Source: Lachnoclostridium sp. UBA1308 (GTDB lineage Bacteria; Bacillota; Clostridia; Lachnospirales; Lachnospiraceae). From it: a stretch of DNA of 64,000 nucleotides. Below, one piece after another: positions 59,476-64,000 of the stretch (positions are counted from its first letter, which is position 1; each line of letters starts with the position of its first letter). A program made the position numbers and the translations under genes. The notes under the pieces were generated by a model. It saw nothing but the letters and a program-made list of their open reading frames with translations, searched no databases and was not told where the DNA came from. Where the stretch lies: the NCBI GenBank assembly GCA_002307215.1, contig DBTU01000031.1:61219-125218 (forward strand). Reading direction: 5' to 3'.

Positions 59476-59850
59476 ATGGCATCGTTACCGGATATCCGTC
59501 TTCATGAAGGCGAATTAAATATCATGGAATTATTGTGGTCGAATAAAACTTTGGCTGCGAAAGATATTTCGAAAATAGTCAAGGAATATATAGGCTGGGA
59601 AAAAAACACAACTTATACTGTAATAAAGCGATTAATAGAAAAGGGCGCTATTAAACGTGAAGATCCCGGATTTCTGTGTAAGGCTGCAGTGTCAAAACGC
59701 ACAGTACAGACGATTGAAACGAAAGTTTTATTTAATAAGTTGTTCAATGGATCCTTAAGCAATTTTTTATCCGAATATCTAAAAGTACAGGAATTATCAA
59801 AAGCTGAGATTTTAGAGCTTCAAAGAATAGTAGCAGAGCAGAGGTTGTAA
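59476..59850 (+). CDS. BlaI/MecI/CopY-family transcriptional repressor
   Basis: 124 residues: an N-terminal winged helix (LHEGELNIMELLWSNKTLAAKDI, TYTVIKRLIEKGAIKRED) and a C-terminal dimerisation helix. It represses until cleaved by a BlaR1-type sensor or derepressed by metal. No blaR1 or beta-lactamase gene lies next to it, so the target may be elsewhere or itself. RBS AAGGGGTG. Confidence 0.93.
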   Translation: MASLPDIRLHEGELNIMELLWSNKTLAAKDISKIVKEYIGWEKNTTYTVIKRLIEKGAIKREDPGFLCKAAVSKRTVQTIETKVLFNKLFNGSLSNFLSEYLKVQELSKAEILELQRIVAEQRL

Positions 59851-59866
59851 TAACCTCTGTTTTTTT
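59839..59866 (+). terminator. terminator overlapping the repressor stop codon
   Basis: CAGAGGTT-GTAAT-AACCTCTG followed by seven T residues. The stem contains the last codons and the stop of the repressor gene. Confidence 0.88.
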
Positions 59867-60181
59867 ATCTTATAGGAACGTTCGTCCTATAAGATAAAAA
59901 GCACTCCGTGCAGGATGCGCACCTTGCGGCGAGGAAGTTTATTGCTTCACAATCCATTCAGACGCGAAAGTGTAAGCAAGCAGTCACTTTGTTCAACTAT
60001 TTTACATTAAATTTGCAATCAATTCACATGAAAATGGTTGTTGGTTTGAAACGATGTATTATGATTAAGTAGAAGAATTGTTTTTATGTTTTACAAGAAT
60101 TGTTTCTTTATTTTATAAAATTGCTTCAACTAAAGAAAGGAAAAGTATAGCGAATGGATTTACGTTATACAGGGCGAAATT
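59867..60181. other. gene-free stretch with hairpins and a locally GC-rich block
   Basis: A perfect 11-bp inverted repeat ATCTTATAGGA-N7-TCCTATAAGAT directly follows the repressor terminator. From 59900 to 60000 the sequence is richer in G+C than its surroundings and has small stems (GCAC-TCC-GTGC; AAAGTG...CACTTT). A CGGCGAGGAA segment recalls CGACGAGGAA in fold-back element 2, so it could be a decayed relative; this is weak. I see no gene. Confidence 0.35.
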
Positions 60182-60616
60182 ATGGGATATAATAAAATCA
60201 AAGTGCTATTTATTTATGTGCATAATTCATTCCGTAGTCAAATTGCAGAAGCATATCTAAATAATAAGTATGGAGACAAGTTTATTGCAGAAAGTGCCGG
60301 ATACAGGATGAAAGAAATAAATCCGCTTGCAATTGAGGTAATGAAAGAAGAAGGTTATGATATATCAAACAATAGTATAAACAGAGTATTTGATTACTAT
60401 AATGAGGGTAGGGTTTATCGGTATGTAGTAACTGTATGTAATCGTGAATCAGAAGGAGAATGTCCGATATTTCCCGGAAATGTTAATAGGTTGTATTGGG
60501 ATGGCTTTGATAATCCCGAAGAATTTACCGGCACATACAAAGAACAGTTAGAAAAAGCACGTAATCTTCGAAATGTTATTGAAAAAAGAGTGGATGAGTT
60601 TGCTAAAACAATATAA
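60182..60616 (+). CDS. ArsC-like (LMW phosphatase fold) protein missing the catalytic residues
   Basis: 144 residues aligning to thioredoxin-type arsenate reductase. In active enzymes the P-loop is CxxNxCRS; here the Cys positions are Tyr12 and Phe17 (YVHNSFRS), each one base change from Cys. The general-acid Asp before Pro in the DP loop is Asn111 (GFDNP). The redox pair equivalents Cys86 and Cys94 remain, as does Arg18. The fold probably persists with binding rather than catalysis. Weak ribosome site. Upstream of the arsR operon. Confidence 0.85.
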   Translation: MGYNKIKVLFIYVHNSFRSQIAEAYLNNKYGDKFIAESAGYRMKEINPLAIEVMKEEGYDISNNSINRVFDYYNEGRVYRYVVTVCNRESEGECPIFPGNVNRLYWDGFDNPEEFTGTYKEQLEKARNLRNVIEKRVDEFAKTI

Positions 60617-60666
60617 ATATCTGTGACTATTTTGAAACATAATAGAATAGTATGATTAACTGTAAT

Positions 60667-60698
60667 AAAACCTTCAAGTCAATGTACTTGAGGGTTTT
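60667..60698 (+). terminator. terminator after the ArsC-like gene
   Basis: AAAACCTTCAAGT pairs with ACTTGAGGGTTTT (one G-U) around a 6-nt loop, then ATTTTA. It separates this gene from the arsR operon. Confidence 0.8.
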
Positions 60699-60726
60699 AT
60701 TTTACACAAATTTGACATAAAGCATA

Positions 60727-60755
60727 TTGACAAATGTCTATATGCTTTTTATAAT
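60727..60755 (+). promoter_or_regulatory. arsR operon promoter
   Basis: TTGACA (60727-60732), 17-bp spacer, TATAAT (60750-60755): consensus on both boxes. A TGTCTAT half-site lies in the spacer. Confidence 0.88.
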
Positions 60756-60759
60756 ATAC

Positions 60760-60779
60760 ACATAGATAATTGTCTATGT
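60760..60779. promoter_or_regulatory. ArsR operator
   Basis: ACATAGA-N6-TCTATGT, a perfect dyad overlapping the expected transcription start. Its TTGTCTATG half recurs as ATGTCTATA in the promoter spacer (about 60734-60742). Both fit the imperfect dyads bound by ArsR/SmtB repressors. Confidence 0.65.
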
Positions 60780-60838
60780 ATGTACAATAAATTATATTTA
60801 ACGAATTAGTAAAATATATACAATAAGGAGAAAATAAA

Positions 60839-61162
60839 ATGGGAGAGCAATTAGAATTTGCACTAATATTTAAAGCGTTAGGTGATGAAACAAGATTAAA
60901 GATAATTGAGATATTATCCTGCGGTGAGCTTTGTGCATGCGATATTCTTGAATCCTTTCATATTACCCAACCAACACTTTCCTATCACATGAAAATATTA
61001 ACAGAATGTGGTCTGGTAAACAGTAGAAAAGAAGGATCTTGGATTAGATATAGTAATAACAATGAACTGGTATCAGAGATTAAGAAGTTTTGGGATATTA
61101 TAACAACTGACCATGAAAATTGTATATGTAAGAATAGTAAGGAGGTAGGTAGATGCGATTAA
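60839..61162 (+). CDS. arsR: ArsR-family arsenite-responsive repressor
   Basis: 107 residues with a winged helix-turn-helix (ITQPTLSYHMKILTECGLV). The ELCACD motif (Cys32 and Cys34) in the recognition-helix region is the classic trivalent-arsenic site. A Cys-rich C-terminus (CICKN) may add a ligand. RBS AAGGAG. It overlaps the next gene by 10 bp. Confidence 0.95.
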   Translation: MGEQLEFALIFKALGDETRLKIIEILSCGELCACDILESFHITQPTLSYHMKILTECGLVNSRKEGSWIRYSNNNELVSEIKKFWDIITTDHENCICKNSKEVGRCD

Positions 61163-62793
61163 TCATTATTGGAGCAGTAGCAGCCGGTACCTCTGCTGCG
61201 GCAAAGGCACGACGTAATAATGAACAGGCTGTAATTGTAATTTATGATAAAGATAGCTTCATTTCATATTCCGGTTGCGGTATGCCCTATTATATCGGTG
61301 GTGAAGTGGAAAATGCCAATGAATTGACTCCACGTGATCCGGCGTTCTTCAAGGATAAATATAATGTTGATGTCTTCACTCGTCATGAAGTATTGTCGAT
61401 TCATCCGGATCAAAAATCCCTGGAAGTCATGAACCTGTCTACCGGTGTTGTGTTTAGTGACAGTTATGATAAGCTTGTAATTGCAACCGGAGCAAGCTCT
61501 ATTATACCACCAATAATTGGAGTAAATAGCAAAAATGTATTTACACTTCGTAATATGAATGACATGAATAATATAAAGGGTTATATCGATACAAATAAAC
61601 CAAAAACAGCAGTCATTATAGGTTCCGGATTTATCGGACTTGAAGTGTGTGAGAACCTTAAAAGGCTTGGAGTACAGGTTAGCTTGATTGAGAGGCTACC
61701 GCAGGTGACACCGGGACTGGACAGTGATATGGCAGTTTATGTGATGGAGCACCTCAAGAAAAACGGAGTTACGGTATTCATCAATGCCTCGGTAACTGAG
61801 ATATCTGACAAAGCTGTTATTCTTTCCGATGGATCCAAGATTGAAGCTGAGCTTGTGTTGGTAGCCACCGGAGTACGACCTAATACAACGCTGGCAACTC
61901 AAGCAGGTATTGAGCTGGGCGTAACAAGAGCAATCAAAGTAGACACTAATATGAAGACTAATTTACCGAATATTTATGCCTGTGGTGATTGCATCGAGCA
62001 ATACCATGCGGTTACCGGTAAGCCGGTTTATAGGCCACTTGGCTCGACTGCGAACAAAACAGGAAGAATAGCCGGTGATTGTATCACAGGCGGCAAGCTT
62101 TCTTTTCAAGGGGTTCTTGGAACCGGAATATTCAGAGTGTTTGACTTGACAGTAGCGCAGACCGGGTTATCAGAACGAGAGGCAAAAGAACTGGGCATAG
62201 AGGTGGTAGTATGCCATAATATTAAACCAAATAAACCGGAATATATGGGTGGCAAAGAAATGGTCATCAAAGGGATCGCTGATAAAAGCAGCGGGAGACT
62301 ACTGGGTGCTCAAATCATAGGTTATGAAGGTGTTGATAAGAGAATCGATGTCTTCGTAACAGCAATTACTTTTAAAGCAAAGGTAGAGGACCTGTTCCAT
62401 TTAGATCTTGCATATGCACCACCATTTTCAACCACTAAAGATCCTGTTATGTATACGGGAATGATTCTTGATAATGCCATTGGGCAGGGAAGACCGATAA
62501 TTACGACACAAATGCTGAAGGAACTTAAACGGTCAGGTATCAAGTATGAACTGATTGATACCAGAGTATCTGCCCAGTATGATAAAGCACATATTGACAC
62601 TGCAAAGAACCTTCCTCATTCCAATTTGAGAAAAATGGTAAAAGATATTGACCATGATACAGTAATAGTCACATATTGTAATAAAGGGGTAACGGGAAAT
62701 GCAGCTCAGAACATCTTGATTAACCAAGGATTTAAGGAAGTGTATAATCTGTCCGGAGGTTTTAAACAATACAGCATACAGGAAATAGATTAA
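61153..62793 (+). CDS. CoA-disulfide-reductase-like flavoprotein with rhodanese domain
   Basis: 546 residues. FAD- and NAD-binding Rossmann folds (GAVAAGTSAAAKARR; IIGSGFIGLEVCENL) with redox Cys42 in SYSGCGMPYY, a dimerisation domain, and a C-terminal rhodanese domain with Cys in VTYCNKGVTGN. The family reduces CoA-disulfide or persulfides. Its place between arsR and the efflux gene suggests a role in thiol or polysulfide chemistry under arsenic stress. RBS GGAGGT inside arsR. Confidence 0.92.
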   Translation: MRLIIIGAVAAGTSAAAKARRNNEQAVIVIYDKDSFISYSGCGMPYYIGGEVENANELTPRDPAFFKDKYNVDVFTRHEVLSIHPDQKSLEVMNLSTGVVFSDSYDKLVIATGASSIIPPIIGVNSKNVFTLRNMNDMNNIKGYIDTNKPKTAVIIGSGFIGLEVCENLKRLGVQVSLIERLPQVTPGLDSDMAVYVMEHLKKNGVTVFINASVTEISDKAVILSDGSKIEAELVLVATGVRPNTTLATQAGIELGVTRAIKVDTNMKTNLPNIYACGDCIEQYHAVTGKPVYRPLGSTANKTGRIAGDCITGGKLSFQGVLGTGIFRVFDLTVAQTGLSEREAKELGIEVVVCHNIKPNKPEYMGGKEMVIKGIADKSSGRLLGAQIIGYEGVDKRIDVFVTAITFKAKVEDLFHLDLAYAPPFSTTKDPVMYTGMILDNAIGQGRPIITTQMLKELKRSGIKYELIDTRVSAQYDKAHIDTAKNLPHSNLRKMVKDIDHDTVIVTYCNKGVTGNAAQNILINQGFKEVYNLSGGFKQYSIQEID

Positions 62794-62853
62794 GAAAGCA
62801 TTTTAGACAATATGTAGTGACAAGAGTTCACTACATAGCAGGAGGATGAATGA

Positions 62854-63915
62854 ATGAAGGAAAATAAAACAAGGTTATCATTTTTGGATCGGTTTCTGAC
62901 GCTATGGATATTTGTAGCAATGGGTATTGGGGTATTGGGCGGATATATATTTCCGAGTTTGGCAAAATCCTTGGAAGAAATGAGTAGTGGAACAATCTCA
63001 TGGCCGATTGCAATCGGATTAATCATAATGATGTATCCGCCTCTGGCTAAAATTAAATATGAGGAAATGGGAAAAGTAACAAAGAATAAAAAAGTACTTG
63101 TGCTTTCGCTGATTCAGAACTGGATTATAGGTCCTGTATTAATGTTTGCTCTGGCGATTCTATTACTGCCGGATATGCCTAATTATGCAATCGGTTTAAT
63201 CATAATAGGTCTAGCCAGATGTATCGCAATGGTTATTGTGTGGAATACCCTGGCAAAGGGAGATAATGAGTTCTGTGCAGCTCTTATAGCTCTAAATTCA
63301 GTATTTCAGATATTATTGTATTCCGTATATATCTACTTATTTGTTACTGTTATTCCAAGATGGCTTGGGTTATCCTGGGGAGGACAGGTAATTGAAATCT
63401 CAATTTGGGCGGTTGCTAAAAGTGTATTGATCTATCTTGGAATCCCCTTCGCATTAGGCTTCTTAACAAGATTTATTCTACTGAAATTTAAGACAAATGA
63501 ATGGTATGAGAAAACCTTCTTACCTAAGATATCACCCCTTGCGCTGATAGCACTTCTTTATACGATAATTGTTATGTTTGTTTTGAAGGGTCAGTTTATT
63601 GTATCTCTTCCCATGCATGTAGTAAGAATTGCAATTCCCCTGCTGTTATATTTTATGATCATGTTCTTTGTCAGCTTTTTCATGGCGATGAAACAGAAGT
63701 TATCCTATGAGCAGACAGTAACCTTATCCTTTACAGCAGCCAGCAATAATTTTGAGCTTGCAATCGCAGTTGCGGTAGCGGTATTTGGTATTTCCTCAGA
63801 TCAGGCGTTTGCGGCGGTTATCGGCCCTTTAATCGAGGTGCCTGTCATGATTATCCTTGTAAATGTGGCACTTTCTTTAAAGAATAAGTTCTTTCAAAGG
63901 AATAATGTTGCCTAA
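62854..63915 (+). CDS. acr3: arsenite efflux transporter Acr3
   Basis: 353 residues with ten membrane segments of the bile/arsenite/riboflavin transporter superfamily. The conserved Cys123 in GLARCIAMVIVW is the Acr3 substrate cysteine, and the later helix has SNNFELAIAVAVAVFG. It exports arsenite using the proton gradient. RBS AGGAGG. Last gene of arsR operon in view. Bases 63916-64000 hold no recognisable gene. Confidence 0.94.
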   Translation: MKENKTRLSFLDRFLTLWIFVAMGIGVLGGYIFPSLAKSLEEMSSGTISWPIAIGLIIMMYPPLAKIKYEEMGKVTKNKKVLVLSLIQNWIIGPVLMFALAILLLPDMPNYAIGLIIIGLARCIAMVIVWNTLAKGDNEFCAALIALNSVFQILLYSVYIYLFVTVIPRWLGLSWGGQVIEISIWAVAKSVLIYLGIPFALGFLTRFILLKFKTNEWYEKTFLPKISPLALIALLYTIIVMFVLKGQFIVSLPMHVVRIAIPLLLYFMIMFFVSFFMAMKQKLSYEQTVTLSFTAASNNFELAIAVAVAVFGISSDQAFAAVIGPLIEVPVMIILVNVALSLKNKFFQRNNVA

Positions 63916-64000
63916 GATAAGGTAACAAGCCATATAAATTAATATAAGGAAAAATTATTGAAGGAATTACCGTAAAAAATAGTCTCGCAAAATCATGCGA

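Noticed and set aside
60078..60260. 60-codon ORF overlapping the ArsC-like start
   Set aside because: No ribosome site, different frame from the recognised gene, and low-complexity hydrophobic content.

Overview
The window is a low-GC, almost wholly plus-strand stretch of a spore-forming Firmicute chromosome. The gene order (rpsP-khpA-rimM-trmD-rplS-lepB-rbgA-rnhB, mreBCD-mrdA-minCDE-rodA, ylmE-sepF-ylmH-divIVA), spoIVA, a GAAC-N4-GTTC LexA box before recA, and a biotin carboxyltransferase cluster point to the Lachnospiraceae (Clostridium/Lachnoclostridium phytofermentans, Anaerocolumna or Herbinix type). The family assignment is inferred from synteny and protein character, not from a search.

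Layout. 1-3.3 kb: 3' part of ilvA, then SOS-controlled recA and recX. 3.4-7.4 kb: a four-gene biotin transcarboxylase / decarboxylase-like operon (carboxyltransferase, small membrane subunit, biotin carrier, OadA/5S-like subunit) with no sodium-pump beta subunit. 7.4-11.4 kb: SRP and ribosome genes (ylxM, ffh, rpsP, khpA, rimM, trmD). 11.4-14.97 kb: an AT-rich accessory islet splitting the normally adjacent trmD and rplS. It holds an orphan 201-aa protein, a lipoprotein, a VOC protein and a frameshifted histidine phosphatase, and is bounded by two related long fold-back palindromes. 15-24 kb: rplS, lepB, rbgA (with a 39-copy Lys-Asp tail), rnhB, ylqH, yraN, pgeF, a DUF512 radical-SAM gene, der, plsY, gpsA. 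24-31 kb: an inositol-phosphatase-like gene, spoIVA, a secreted NlpC/P60 hydrolase, a membrane-anchored MutS-like ATPase and rnhA. 31-39 kb: mutS, mutL, miaA, a methionine gamma-lyase-like gene, a DUF4321 gene, radC. 39-50 kb: elongation and division genes (mreB, mreC, mreD, mrdA, minC, minD, minE, rodA), an mgsA-like gene, a D,D-carboxypeptidase and a small P-loop protein. 50-58 kb: a lone minus-strand DUF378 gene, an HlyD-like protein, ylmE, sepF, ylmH, divIVA, aroB, lspA and a pseudouridine synthase with an acidic pentapeptide-repeat N-terminus. 58-64 kb: a DUF4143 ATPase, a BlaI-type repressor without BlaR, and an arsenic cluster (a catalytically stripped ArsC-like protein, ArsR, a CoA-disulfide-reductase-like flavoprotein, an Acr3 efflux pump).

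How the genes work together: most of the window is housekeeping (translation, SRP targeting, DNA repair, cell shape, septum placement, phospholipid precursors). The less ordinary material is (i) the islet between related fold-back elements, (ii) microsatellite-encoded charged tails on two RNA/ribosome-related proteins, (iii) enzyme homologues that have lost catalytic residues (ArsC-like, MgsA-like), and (iv) leader hairpins that occlude or bridge Shine-Dalgarno sequences (ylxM, aroB). Protein family calls come from motifs and synteny; no database search or folding program was run.
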